Source of the DNA: Weissella sagaensis
GTDB lineage: Bacteria; Bacillota; Bacilli; Lactobacillales; Lactobacillaceae
NCBI RefSeq assembly: GCF_005405285.1
Contig: NZ_BJDT01000005.1
Span: 62,001-126,000 of the forward strand
Length of the DNA: 64,000 nt
Reading direction: 5' to 3'
Part shown: piece by piece, positions 54,501-62,828 of the stretch
Position numbering within the stretch: the stretch's first letter is position 1
Layout: every line of letters starts with the position of its first letter
The notes under the pieces: model-generated
Database searches by the model: none
What the model was told of the DNA's origin: nothing
The model's input: only the letters and a program-made list of their open reading frames with translations
Translations under genes and position numbers: made by a program

Positions 54501-56100
54501 GCTTCTTGACCACACCGTCGGCAGTTTTTGCCGCCTCAATCGCTTCTGACTTAGCCACTGAAATATCATCAGTCAAATCAGACTTAGCTGTTGTTAACGC
54601 AGAATTAGCGCTACTCAATGCACTAGCTGCTTGTGCTTTACCATATGCTGCTGCACTGTTAGCCATGCTATCTGCGTGCGTTGCTGCACTTGTTGCCATG
54701 CTAGTTGATTGCTTAAACATATCGGCACGTTCAGCAGCTGCACTGCTTAATGCAACATTAGCCTCCGACTGAAATGCTGCAGCTTCACTAGCTTGCTTCT
54801 CGTTCAACTCATCAGTGTGCTTATTAGCTGTTGCAATGGCTTCTTCCACACCTGCAGCAATCTGCTCGCCTGTGTCAGGGTCTAAGCGTTTTACCCACTT
54901 AAACGAGCCATCGGGCAATTTGGTGTAAATGTACATCGCTTTACCGTCGCCAGTTTGAACGAAAGCTAAATCACCTTCGTTTGCTGTTTTGGGTAAATTT
55001 TCTTCGCCGTCAATATTATCGTAGATTGTGTTTTTACTAGTCGAAGAAATAACTGCTTGAATTGCTGCATCTTTGGCAGTTTGTGCATTTTCGTAAGCAC
55101 TCTGTACTTTTTGCGTTAATGCAGCATTAGCATCTTGATACTTCTTAGTAACGCCAACGTCGCCACAGGTAACAGTGTATGAAATGCGCGTGCCGTCTTC
55201 TGCAAATTCATCATCAACGCTAATAATACGTATCTTTTGCTTGAAGTCTAAATGCTCATCAACTGCAAGCAACCAATCACCAACATTAGCCATCTTATAG
55301 GGATAACCTGCAGCAGTTAGATCATATAGCGACAATTTAACCGATACAGCAAAACTGCTATCAACCTTATCCTTAACAGCCGATAGCAAGTTATCTTTCA
55401 CTGTGTAACGTTCATCAACGATTGGTTCAGCATGTAGCTTACCAAAAGCCTTAGCTAACGGACTGGTGTACGTGACGTGCAAACGTGGACCCTTTTGATT
55501 CTCTTTATCATCGTAAGCACCAAAGCCTTCGCCATATGTAGCGAAATTGGCATTGTCATTTTCCAACGTCATATCTGACAAGTTAAAACCATGCCGTACA
55601 ATGGTAGACAAATCACTACCAACGTTTTTGAAGATTGAAATAAGCGTGCCATTAATCTCAAATTCAGCACCCATTGAACTGATTGCATCATTGAATAAGC
55701 TTAGCTTATTTTTCATCCCCCAGTTTTCTTTTTCAAATGCTTTGGGGTCAAAATTCAAAGCGTAGGTGTAACCAGTGTCTTTAAAGATTTCATCTAAATA
55801 GAACCTAGCAACGTGACTATTTGAGTAACTGTTGTACAGCACACTCTTCGTCATGTCCCAAAAGAATTTGTGAATGGCATCAATCTCAACAGTGTTGTTG
55901 TTATCGTTGCGTTCAAAATAAGTCACCACATAAGGCTCGTTATCGAACTCCAACGACCAACCTTTGTCAATCTTGTTAAGTACATCATCCCCTTGTGTAA
56001 TTGTTGCTGATAGTGACTTCTCGCCATTCAGCGCACTCTTGCGCTTAACAGAACCGACTGCAAGGAACACATCACCATTGATATTTTTAAATTTAATCAT
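51547..56100 (-). CDS. Tail-tip / receptor-binding fibre protein with two carbohydrate-binding-like modules
   Basis: The largest gene in the window encodes 1517 residues. Residues 1-330 look like the Tal (prophage endopeptidase tail) domain that caps the tail. Residues about 330-730 are Ala/Ser/Thr/Lys-rich coiled coil with recurring KVxQTxxD units. Two related beta-rich modules follow, at about 736-900 (LMNTEFTPDLQGW to YVPGNY) and 1047-1210 (MLVNSDFNPDLSGW to YMPGSA), with coiled coil between. The end (about 1250-1517) is probably a trimeric receptor-binding part. It should attach the phage to cell-surface sugars. Confidence 0.85.
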   Translation of the reverse strand: MIKFKNINGDVFLAVGSVKRKSALNGEKSLSATITQGDDVLNKIDKGWSLEFDNEPYVVTYFERNDNNNTVEIDAIHKFFWDMTKSVLYNSYSNSHVARFYLDEIFKDTGYTYALNFDPKAFEKENWGMKNKLSLFNDAISSMGAEFEINGTLISIFKNVGSDLSTIVRHGFNLSDMTLENDNANFATYGEGFGAYDDKENQKGPRLHVTYTSPLAKAFGKLHAEPIVDERYTVKDNLLSAVKDKVDSSFAVSVKLSLYDLTAAGYPYKMANVGDWLLAVDEHLDFKQKIRIISVDDEFAEDGTRISYTVTCGDVGVTKKYQDANAALTQKVQSAYENAQTAKDAAIQAVISSTSKNTIYDNIDGEENLPKTANEGDLAFVQTGDGKAMYIYTKLPDGSFKWVKRLDPDTGEQIAAGVEEAIATANKHTDELNEKQASEAAAFQSEANVALSSAAAERADMFKQSTSMATSAATHADSMANSAAAYGKAQAASALSSANSALTTAKSDLTDDISVAKSEAIEAAKTADGVVKKQITDTADSINLTISQNKSDADGKIKTAQTAATQALDGLKAKVDQTTYDTKTGQLDKAVGSATLTADSAALSIKNYQSTVDGKFSSQAAAITANSKAIDTKVSQTNFDTVTGDLTTKYGNVKTTADAVTTEVTKYETANDKKVSENTASINALNNQITSKVNQTDFDKTTGDLSGKYSVQQQTINSISQTVTELQAKANTQGQVNQLMNTEFTPDLQGWITDSTDGSKVPYRSYARGGAGSITVGFNSTAARSGSTIRLIQTVILGSSTDRVVSLKWLVRTLQNNNYDNVRLLFRDSNNSDISDVYRSWADTSLDGTWHEIKWENITVPDNASTVNLYFQAREGTRAYLNKPMLVFANTIGDYVPGNYNNNARVTALELDVDGIHGLVDDPSKGLSATWNLASDGQSIAVQAKTAASTADGKAVAAQKDATTAITTANGTQTTVNHMQGDISDIQSTQTQTAGQVTTEIEDRKNGDNTTRTQLTNLIDQRVTSVEKGYQSYFDQKADGILLGVGTPNMLVNSDFNPDLSGWSVDNFLGGKKPYRSYFDKTANKITVGFNTQSDNASMASLSQKVALASTPGARGTISLSWQARTSESAGTQTVSMSFVDSSGNTIGKSITADWSDKGTGWNIKKIEGIDIPDKATSLTIAFVASEKVTAYLTKPMLSFTNKAMPYMPGSATNSSTVLQLFKDNWSIGLADNLGKITSGIVADNNNMALINKNITLQGNTTVTADFYAKGGNFKNLNASNITTGTINAAKINVINLDVSSLSGNITNFIKSYWSDAYSNQVVVNANNVSFYTNSHRSSTVISEGQIDMTVYNNTTKIPEHIGGLKHGTVVGRDNQDYLIMYLDGWKTQGGHPADAAKHGGDGFMFSVSDGWNIPTGMPLLTWENELLAGGAKHLPGWHFWDHTEFHSDVMMFPNGAYQGLYFGATEYNGTTYPGIFGNQKQDDGPGILFGSTELYFLYKNTVYPLSVVLKAASGGW

Positions 56101-56918
56101 AAGTAAAGCTCCTTATAATTGTGTATTTCAATCGTGCCTTTTACTGAACACGTAACGCTGTTACCGTTGAATGGATCTAGCACAAAATATTCAGCGTTTG
56201 TATCGTCATTAACATTTAAGCTATTTTTCAAATTATAAACACCTCCTATCTTGAATGTATCTCCAACAGCGACAGGACCACGGTAAGTCCAGGTACGATT
56301 GCCGATTTTAAGGGTTAGATTAGTTGCTACTTCATCCGATTTGAATTGCACATAAAAAGGCACTTCAAGCTGAGATGCCTGTACGGTGCCTTGATACGCA
56401 ATTTTATTAGTAATAGTGGCTGTCTTTGGCTTAGTCTCGCCAAACGGTAGTACAGCTGTAACAAAGTTAATGCTCAACTTGTACAGTTGCTTACCACCGA
56501 TTAACCCTTGAAATTCTGGTTGGAAAGTATCTTCTAAAATTACATAGAAGCGCTTAGTACTTTCTGAACCACCAGATTGACCTATCTTATCCCCCTTAGT
56601 TTGACCAGGTCGCTCAAAGCTGTACATCTCATCATCTGAATAGATAGGTGTAATATAAAACGGATTCGTGCTATTAAACAACTGGTATAACTGATTACGC
56701 TTTGTTTCATAATCAGATTGACTAGTTGCCGTTAAGTATCCTGTGTACGTTAGTTTCTTTTCGTCGTAATCACTACCAAAGCTTAACTTGCCGTTACGTC
56801 CTTTAAACGATAGCGTGTTTGGTGTCAAACTAGGCATACTCTCATCAATGTCAGTTGTAAGAATATTCTTACTACTTAATTTGATGTTCAGACTGCCGTT
56901 ATTAACTAATAAGTCCAT
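56097..56918 (-). CDS. Distal tail protein (Dit)
   Basis: Dit forms the hexameric hub joining tail tube and tip. The 273-residue protein starts MDLLVNNGSLNIKLSS and has the siphovirus tail-family stretch SFKGRNGKLSFGSDYDEKKLTYTG, in part. It lies between the tape measure and the Tal-type protein, the conserved order, overlapping both by a few bases. Confidence 0.88.
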   Translation of the reverse strand: MDLLVNNGSLNIKLSSKNILTTDIDESMPSLTPNTLSFKGRNGKLSFGSDYDEKKLTYTGYLTATSQSDYETKRNQLYQLFNSTNPFYITPIYSDDEMYSFERPGQTKGDKIGQSGGSESTKRFYVILEDTFQPEFQGLIGGKQLYKLSINFVTAVLPFGETKPKTATITNKIAYQGTVQASQLEVPFYVQFKSDEVATNLTLKIGNRTWTYRGPVAVGDTFKIGGVYNLKNSLNVNDDTNAEYFVLDPFNGNSVTCSVKGTIEIHNYKELYL

Positions 56919-59542
56919 TACATACCTCCATTCATGAATTGTGTCATTGATTGACGTCTTGCATTTTTGCTGTTAACTGTTGTGGTAATCTTATCGCCTA
57001 CAATTTCGTTATAAACTTCAAATACAGGTGATTGTGCTGCTTGTTCTTTAACGTCATCATCTAACGTTTCCAAACTGCCGTTAATCCTACCTGCAACTGC
57101 TGAACTACTTGCAGTTAGTCGTGCGTTCGCTTCGTACTTTTGATTATCAAATTGATCCGCAATTGCACTGGCATATCCAACGACATCACGTTGTACTGTT
57201 GCAAAGTTAGCGTTCAATGACTTGCCAAAGCCACCCATGATAGCTTTACCAGCTGGAATAAGCAAGCGACGGTCGTAACTAATCGGTCCTTTGTGCTTCT
57301 TAATCCATGAACCGATACCACCAACGAAACTTTTTACTCTACCCCATGCAGCTTGTAGTCCGCCCATGAAACTGTTCATAATTGCTCGACCGGCTGCGCC
57401 TAAGTTGATATTGGCTAGTGAATGGAATGCTGATTTAATACCCGATACAACGCTACTTGCTGCCGACTTCATAGCATTCCATGCGCTAGTTGCTGCTGAC
57501 CGCATAGCATTAACAGCTGATGAAACAACAGACTTCGCAGCATTGATACCACTTGAAATAACTGATTTAATCGCATTCCAAGTAGAACTTGTTACTGACT
57601 TAATAGCGTTCCAAACGCTAGTTACAACTGATTTAACGGCATTAACGACACTTGAGACAACTGATTTAATGCCGTTCCAGACCGAACTGGTTAAACTTTT
57701 AATACTATTCCACGTTGAGCTAGTAACGCTCTTAATGGCGTTCCATACTGACGAAACAACAGATTTAACTGATTTAACAACTGATGAAATAGCTGATTTA
57801 ATACCATTCCAAACTGAACTTGTAACTGATTTAATTGTGTTCCAAACTGAACTTGTTATGCTTTTAATGCCATTCCATACCGAAGTGACGATTGGTTTAA
57901 CCGCATTGACAGCCGTTGTTATTGCTGTTTTAATGGCATTCCATACAGTAGTCGCGACCGAAACAATACTGTTCCAAATCGTCGATAAAAAAGTAGATAT
58001 GCCAGTCCAAACAGAAGTAATAACACTTGTAACACCAGTCCAAATGGTGCCGAAAAATGTCACAAGCCCAGTCCAAATTGTTGTAGCAACTGTTTTAATA
58101 ACATTCCATATGCTTGTTAAGAATGTTTGAATGCCATTCCATGCAGTTGTTGCGCCTGTTACAATACCAGTCCACAAAGTTGAAAAGAACGTGGCAAGCC
58201 CAGTCCAAATACTTACTGCAAGTGCTTTAGTAGCTTGCCATGCCGTACTTAAAAATGTGGTGAACGTTTGCCAAACCTGCTGTCCCATTTTGGTTTGCGT
58301 AAAGAAATAAACTAATGCAGCAACGACACCAGCAATAGCAGCAATAACCAACACGAATGGGTTAATCGACATTACTGCATTGAACGCCACCTGCACAGCT
58401 GTTGCAATTTTCATGATTGCATTGTATGCACCAATCACTCCTACTATTGCCCCTATGCCAACGGCTAGGGCTGAAATAACGCCAGTTTTAGCATTCAATT
58501 GACCTAACCATGTAACAGCGTTTCCCAATGCTGAAGCAAATGGCACCAATGCGTTTGCAGCACCTTCTAAAGCTGTTCCAATTCCAGCTATAAAGCCCGA
58601 AATGTTGGCAGAACCGAAAGCATCTAACACGTTACCAACACCACGAACGATTGCCGTTTTCATGTTGGTAAATCCTGTACCAATACCCGCAGCACTGTCT
58701 TTAGCAATCTTAGATAATGACTTCATACCGCCACCACCTTTGGCATCTAAGTTGATTAACCCTTGTTGGAAATCTTCAACGGATATTGAACCGTCAGACA
58801 AGCCACTCTTTAAGTCGCCCATGCTAATGCCCATTTGCTTAGATAACCCCTTTAAAGCTGGACCCATTCCATCATTAATCATGGAGTTCCAAGTTTGTGC
58901 ATCAATCTTTCCATTCGCAAACGCTTGTGACAATTGAACTGTTGCTTCTTGTGCCTGATTAGCTGTCCCACCAAAACCAAGTACAGCATCATTAACACCT
59001 GACCAAACTTTTTGTGCCAACTTAACATCACCAGTTGAAGCAGCAAATAGCTGTACGCCACTAACAGCATCATTCAATGGTGTTGGTAGCCCTTGAATAG
59101 ACTTTTGCAGTCCCTGCATTGCACTATTAACATCAGCTGTTTTAAAGCCCATGTTGTTAAATGTTCTAGTTGAGTTATTTAATGTATCAACACGACTGAC
59201 AGCGCTTTTAATAATGTCACCACTGGCTACTAAAGCACCAAACTTAGCTGCCATTCCAACGACAGAACTACCCGTTGCTTTACCACCGTTTTGCATATTC
59301 CGATAATCTTTCATTACAGACTGTCCGAACTTGCCACCAGCTGATTGAGCAACTGAATAAGCTCTCGGGAAACGGCTAGCAATAAAGCTAGATACTGCAC
59401 CAGTAGCATTAGATAACTTTGATGTTGTACCTGCTGCACTACCCATTGCAGATTTAGATGAACTAGCAACTCTACTCATCGCGCTAGTATAACCAGATAT
59501 GTCAGCGCTAATGCGTGCAATAACTGAACCTACATTTGCCAT
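56918..59542 (-). CDS. Tape measure protein
   Basis: The 874-residue protein sets tail length and is packed inside the tube. The N-terminal third includes the tape-measure domain (SRVDTLNNSTRTFNNMGF to about residue 300), then several hydrophobic segments (about 320-410), then a long array of 11-residue repeats of the form SSVWNAIKSVT (about 425-720) with a tryptophan in most units. At the usual 0.15 nm per residue a tail near 130 nm would be expected. It follows the chaperone genes, as in other siphophages. Confidence 0.92.
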   Translation of the reverse strand: MANVGSVIARISADISGYTSAMSRVASSSKSAMGSAAGTTSKLSNATGAVSSFIASRFPRAYSVAQSAGGKFGQSVMKDYRNMQNGGKATGSSVVGMAAKFGALVASGDIIKSAVSRVDTLNNSTRTFNNMGFKTADVNSAMQGLQKSIQGLPTPLNDAVSGVQLFAASTGDVKLAQKVWSGVNDAVLGFGGTANQAQEATVQLSQAFANGKIDAQTWNSMINDGMGPALKGLSKQMGISMGDLKSGLSDGSISVEDFQQGLINLDAKGGGGMKSLSKIAKDSAAGIGTGFTNMKTAIVRGVGNVLDAFGSANISGFIAGIGTALEGAANALVPFASALGNAVTWLGQLNAKTGVISALAVGIGAIVGVIGAYNAIMKIATAVQVAFNAVMSINPFVLVIAAIAGVVAALVYFFTQTKMGQQVWQTFTTFLSTAWQATKALAVSIWTGLATFFSTLWTGIVTGATTAWNGIQTFLTSIWNVIKTVATTIWTGLVTFFGTIWTGVTSVITSVWTGISTFLSTIWNSIVSVATTVWNAIKTAITTAVNAVKPIVTSVWNGIKSITSSVWNTIKSVTSSVWNGIKSAISSVVKSVKSVVSSVWNAIKSVTSSTWNSIKSLTSSVWNGIKSVVSSVVNAVKSVVTSVWNAIKSVTSSTWNAIKSVISSGINAAKSVVSSAVNAMRSAATSAWNAMKSAASSVVSGIKSAFHSLANINLGAAGRAIMNSFMGGLQAAWGRVKSFVGGIGSWIKKHKGPISYDRRLLIPAGKAIMGGFGKSLNANFATVQRDVVGYASAIADQFDNQKYEANARLTASSSAVAGRINGSLETLDDDVKEQAAQSPVFEVYNEIVGDKITTTVNSKNARRQSMTQFMNGGM

Positions 59543-59545
59543 ATA

Positions 59546-60318
59546 TTAACTCCTTTCTCCGAATGCATCAGCGAGCTTGCCATATAGTTCAACACGCTTT
59601 TCATTAACGGTTTGTTTGTTTTTGGGGTTATTGTCTGCGTAGGCTTCTTCAAGTAGCCGTTCTTCCTTTGCCCTATCGAATACCTTTTTGAATTTAGGTT
59701 TCTTAGCATTTGAGAAGTAAGCGATACTATTCGCTAACACTGCTAAACGTTCTCGTTCGTCAATGTAGCCTGCTTGAATGCCTTTCAACACAGAATCTAA
59801 TTCCCACTTGTATAAAGAAAGCGCCCAATCAATATCATAGATACCAAAACGAGCGCAGGTTTCAATTAAAGATTTTCGTTCAATGACTTCAACATAGCCT
59901 TGATGATTGGTAGGTTGTCGGCTACCGTTTCGTCCGTCTTGGCTTTCTCTTCCATCACTGGTAAGTTGTCCTCGATTTTGTTCTTGTAAGACGTGATTGT
60001 TTTCATGAAAAAACCGCTTTGCTTCAACTCATCTTTCAACTCTGTTAAAACTTCATCAATCTTTTCACCACCATCTGTGATTTCATCAACCGCTTCAAAC
60101 AACTTATCTTCATTGGCAGTTTTACCAAAGTTACCAGCCACCTTGATAATGTCCGGAATAACCGTGACATCATTATCAATCAAACGTAAGAATAACATCA
60201 CTGCACCATTTCCTTGGTTAACGCCATTCTCAACAGAACTAAATTCACTATTTGCCTTAAATAGCGCCTTAAAATTGAACTTTAATTCACTCATCTTGCC
60301 ATTAATCGTTACTTGCAT
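59546..60318 (-). CDS. Tail assembly chaperone gpGT, made by -1 frameshift
   Basis: Reading starts at 60318 in the gpG frame. At codons GGT TTT TTC (60015-60007) the heptamer TTTTTTC allows a -1 shift. The new frame is open for 153 codons to the stop at 59546 and includes RFGIYDIDWALSLYKWELD. The fused protein would have 257 residues. The downstream frame on its own could start only at a GTG (59791) with no ribosome site, so it is best read as the T extension. Such G/GT pairs are conserved in siphophages just before the tape measure. Confidence 0.88.
59866..60318 (-). CDS. Tail assembly chaperone gpG
   Basis: This is the unshifted product of 150 residues, starting MQVTINGKMSELKFNFKALFK, with GGAG before the ATG. 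It is helical and acidic, as expected of the tail assembly chaperone that coats the tape measure protein. It is encoded directly after the major tail protein. The shorter G form is normally made in large excess over GT. Confidence 0.87.
   Translation of the reverse strand: MQVTINGKMSELKFNFKALFKANSEFSSVENGVNQGNGAVMLFLRLIDNDVTVIPDIIKVAGNFGKTANEDKLFEAVDEITDGGEKIDEVLTELKDELKQSGFFMKTITSYKNKIEDNLPVMEEKAKTDETVADNLPIIKAMLKSLNENL
60007..60013 (-). other. Slippery heptamer TTTTTTC for -1 frameshifting
   Basis: It reads T TTT TTC in the gpG frame, matching the X XXY YYZ rule. A frame without stops continues from here in -1. Confidence 0.85.
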
Positions 60319-60354
60319 TGCTAAACTCCTTTATGTATGCGGGCAAAAGCCCTG

Positions 60355-60426
60355 TTATTCAACGTTAATTTGCGCCGTGTGGGCGTCTGTTGTTATTGAT
60401 TTGATACTCGGTTTATTTACTCGCTC
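60355..60426 (-). other. Short alternative-frame tail after the major tail protein
   Basis: In the +1 frame relative to the major tail gene, codons run from its last few residues past its stop to a TAA at 60355. They encode KPSIKSITTDAHTAQINVE. This resembles, at 9 of 18 positions, the alternative-frame tail after the capsid gene. No ribosome site precedes it. It could be added by +1 frameshifting, as known in Listeria phage PSA, or be a remnant of an Ig-like domain. Confidence 0.5.
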
Positions 60427-60991
60427 CAGGTTCACCAGTAGTTTCACCAGGACGCTCAAACTTAGCTACTTCTTCAAGTGTTGCTAGTTGTTCATCAGTC
60501 AATGGGAATGTACCATCTACTAACTTACCCGTAATGTTCAAAGTGTAGTTTGCTTCAACCAAATCATCTCCATCAGACATATCTAACTCATCAACTGTTC
60601 CATAACCAAATTCAGCCGGGAAGACTTGATGTGTGTCTTCGCTGTCTTGCTCTTCCGTTGCGTAGCGCTTATCAGCAACCACACGCCAAACCTTAACTGA
60701 CTTACCGTTGTGCTTAGCGTCCTTGATGATATCTACTGATTTGTCACCTGGGGCAACATAAGTTGTCAATTCGATTGAGTCTTCATTTGTTGATGGCATA
60801 ACAATACGCCCAAACTTTGTTTGCTCGTCAATTGAGTCACCGCCATAATCGGTCTCTCCTTCTGTTTGCCATGCTGGTAAGATTGCCTTACTACCAACTT
60901 GCGCATCAATTGATTGAATGAAGTACCAAATACTCTTTGCTAATGTTGGCTTAGCTGTTACTGTTTCAACACCGTTATCTACATATGCCAT
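60413..60991 (-). CDS. Major tail protein
   Basis: The 192-residue protein begins MAYVDNGVETVTAKPTLAKS and has SIELTTYVAPGDKSVDII and the typical late VEANYTLNITGKLVDG, as in TP901-1-type major tail proteins that form the tail tube. The end ERPGETTGEPGASK looks like a linker. It lies between the tail terminator and the chaperones. An alternative-frame extension follows. Confidence 0.85.
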   Translation of the reverse strand: MAYVDNGVETVTAKPTLAKSIWYFIQSIDAQVGSKAILPAWQTEGETDYGGDSIDEQTKFGRIVMPSTNEDSIELTTYVAPGDKSVDIIKDAKHNGKSVKVWRVVADKRYATEEQDSEDTHQVFPAEFGYGTVDELDMSDGDDLVEANYTLNITGKLVDGTFPLTDEQLATLEEVAKFERPGETTGEPGASK

Positions 60992-61003
60992 ATTATTTCT
61001 CTC

Positions 61004-61363
61004 CTATAAATATGCGGACACTAAAAAAATCACATGGAATACATCTCTGCCTACCGAATCGTCGGTAATGGTGTTTGATGTTACTCGTGTGATTTGTTGT
61101 GTACTGTTATAAATTAGTCTTTTTATTTCATAGATTGCATCTTCTAGCTCTGCTCGATTGTCGATAGCATAGAATAAATCAATCTGTAATTCTGTTGTTG
61201 TGACCTTGCCAATTTTCCCTGACTGGCTATCATCTTCAAAATGTGTGCCAATTACGATAAAAGGCTCAGGTACTGTATCGTCTGGTAATCTCGATTTAAT
61301 TGGAATACCAGTGATTTTTAAGCTGTCTCTAATTGTTGTAATTAGGCTCATCATTGGGCTCAT
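61004..61363 (-). CDS. Tail terminator / completion protein
   Basis: The 119-residue protein starts with the helix SLITTIRDSLKITG and continues with alternate strands including PFIVIG and TTELQIDLFY, like the small proteins that cap the tail tube in siphophages. The start overlaps the HK97-gp10-like gene as ATGA. It lies directly before the major tail gene. Confidence 0.75.
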   Translation of the reverse strand: MSPMMSLITTIRDSLKITGIPIKSRLPDDTVPEPFIVIGTHFEDDSQSGKIGKVTTTELQIDLFYAIDNRAELEDAIYEIKRLIYNSTQQITRVTSNTITDDSVGRDVFHVIFLVSAYL

Positions 61364-61725
61364 AGCAACCCTTTCTTTATTAAGTTGTCTAGCTTCTTAT
61401 AAATGAACGGTTGTTCCTGATTAAGCGCAGGTCTCATATAAGGATGTGCTGCCATTTTCCGTGTACCAAATTCGTTGTAAATTGAATATTCAGCTAACGA
61501 TGTAACGTCAGCACTTAGCTCACCCGTCTTTTCTGCTGTGATATGTTGTTTCAAATAACCAGTATCAACTGGTGCATTTGCTTTAGCACGTTTTTCAACA
61601 CGTAATGCTGTATTTTGAATGATATTGCTAGCTTCTGATCTAACGTTTGCAGGTTGTTTTTCGATACGCTTTAACAAATCATCTAAACCGTCAAATTTAA
61701 TTACAACGCCTTTTCCCATATTCAC
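61360..61725 (-). CDS. HK97 gp10-like neck protein
   Basis: The 121-residue protein has VEKRAKANAPVDTGYLKQHI and SIYNEFGTRKMAAHPYMRPAL, in part, which are diagnostic of the HK97-gp10 family involved in head-tail joining. The start is a GTG overlapping the preceding stop by four bases; an ATG two codons later is also possible. Confidence 0.88.
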   Translation of the reverse strand: MNMGKGVVIKFDGLDDLLKRIEKQPANVRSEASNIIQNTALRVEKRAKANAPVDTGYLKQHITAEKTGELSADVTSLAEYSIYNEFGTRKMAAHPYMRPALNQEQPFIYKKLDNLIKKGLL

Positions 61726-62003
61726 ACCGCCTGAACTATGACAACTGTATTCTTACGTGCCTGTAAAACAGCCTGTGGCTTGCGCTTAACGTCATCAATC
61801 AAGACATAATCTACTTGTGACAACTTGGTCTTAAAGTGCACAGCAAGCGCATTAGACGTGTATTTGCCGAACACATTCATATTCATTTGCGTTGACACAC
61901 CAGTAATGCGACATGCTAGCCAATCAGAAGTTGTGGATGTCGTATCACCCCACTCATCATCTTCAGTTGTTGTAACGATTTTAACGCGATCATTGTATCT
62001 CAT
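61722..62003 (-). CDS. Head closure / minor capsid protein
   Basis: The 93-residue protein starts MRYNDRVKIVTTTEDDEWGD and continues with strands including LACRITGV and ALAVHFKTK, consistent with the small minor-capsid or head-closure family of siphophages (gp16-like). It lies between the connector and gp10-like genes, overlapping each by a few bases. Confidence 0.75.
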   Translation of the reverse strand: MRYNDRVKIVTTTEDDEWGDTTSTTSDWLACRITGVSTQMNMNVFGKYTSNALAVHFKTKLSQVDYVLIDDVKRKPQAVLQARKNTVVIVQAV

Positions 62004-62344
62004 TAGTAAAACCTCGTTATACCATTGCCACCAATCTTTTTGCGGTGCTTATCCAAATAGATAATGTACTCGGCTAGGTCATCAGTGTCCCACGTTGCCG
62101 TTACGTCACTTTCAGTTGATGATTTCTTGCCTTCGTCTCCAATACGATTGTAACGGCGCACAACAAGCTCTCTGACTATCCATGACAAATCATCTGGCAC
62201 ACCCTTTAAGATGCCACCGTCTTGGTTCATATAGCTGATTAAGCGTGCTTCTGTTTCTTCCTTAATCAATTTCAACAACTCATCTTGCTTGTTATCATCA
62301 ATTAGCAACAACAACTTAATTTTCATTAAATCATCCATATGCAT
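62003..62344 (-). CDS. Head-tail connector protein (gp6-like)
   Basis: The 113-residue, mostly helical protein includes LIKEETEARLISYMNQ, LSWIVRELVVRRYNRIGDEGKKS and DDLAEYIIYLDKHRKKI, as in phage gp6/gp15-like connectors that join portal to neck. Position after the capsid block supports this. Confidence 0.82.
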   Translation of the reverse strand: MHMDDLMKIKLLLLIDDNKQDELLKLIKEETEARLISYMNQDGGILKGVPDDLSWIVRELVVRRYNRIGDEGKKSSTESDVTATWDTDDLAEYIIYLDKHRKKIGGNGITRFY

Positions 62345-62390
62345 CTCCTAATGGGCTTTTCACCCCATTCGAACAGATCTAAGCTGTCGT

Positions 62391-62816
62391 CTATGCTGGA
62401 TCGGTAATTGTAACCGTAACCTTTGCAGTCTTACCACCGTCGTGTGTCTTAACTGTAATATCAACTGTTCCAGCTTTAACTGCGGTAATCTTACCGTTGT
62501 TATCAACTGTAGCAATCGCCGTATCAGCTGAACTGAACGTATACGCCTTATCAGTTGCATCAGCTGGAGCAACAGTCGCTTTAATAGTAGCTGTGGCACC
62601 AGTTTCAAGTGCTAATGTACTTTTATCTAGTGATACACCAGTAGTAGCCTGTGCCGCTGTTTTAAATGACAATGCTGTCTTATCAGGTCTACCTTCAAAA
62701 GCTAACGCATATTTATCGTATTGCGTATTGGGTGTTAAACCAGCAATCTGAATTGGAGATGTAACACCAGTTTGTTCAACCTTACCGTCTTTGTATAAAT
62801 CAAATGTTTGAGCCAT
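62391..62816 (-). CDS. Ig-like (Big_2) phage structural protein with a partial FN3-like start
   Basis: The 141-residue protein has a first part AQTFDLYKDGKVEQTGVTSP with GLTPNTQYDKYALAFEGR, in part, that resembles the second half of a fibronectin III domain. A bacterial Ig-like domain (about residues 58-139) with ALETGATATIKATVAPADAT and KAGTVDITVKT follows. AAAGGAGG lies before the ATG. The missing first strands of the FN3-like part are encoded just upstream in the same frame, separated by one TAG codon. It may decorate the capsid. Confidence 0.75.
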   Translation of the reverse strand: MAQTFDLYKDGKVEQTGVTSPIQIAGLTPNTQYDKYALAFEGRPDKTALSFKTAAQATTGVSLDKSTLALETGATATIKATVAPADATDKAYTFSSADTAIATVDNNGKITAVKAGTVDITVKTHDGGKTAKVTVTITDPA

Positions 62817-62828
62817 GTTACCTCCTTT

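Noticed and set aside
57291..58130. Long plus-strand frame of 279 codons
   Set aside because: It lies wholly antisense to the tape measure repeats. The regular codon pattern of the repeats keeps the opposite strand free of stops; it has no ribosome site or known family.
57300..58270. CRISPR-like repeats in the tape measure region
   Set aside because: The repeats are protein-level 11-residue units with varying DNA and no unique spacers. No CRISPR array or cas gene is seen in the window.
59546..59791. Independent gene starting at GTG 59791
   Set aside because: No ribosome site precedes the GTG, and the frame is open upstream to a slippery heptamer in gpG, so it is better read as the T part of gpGT.
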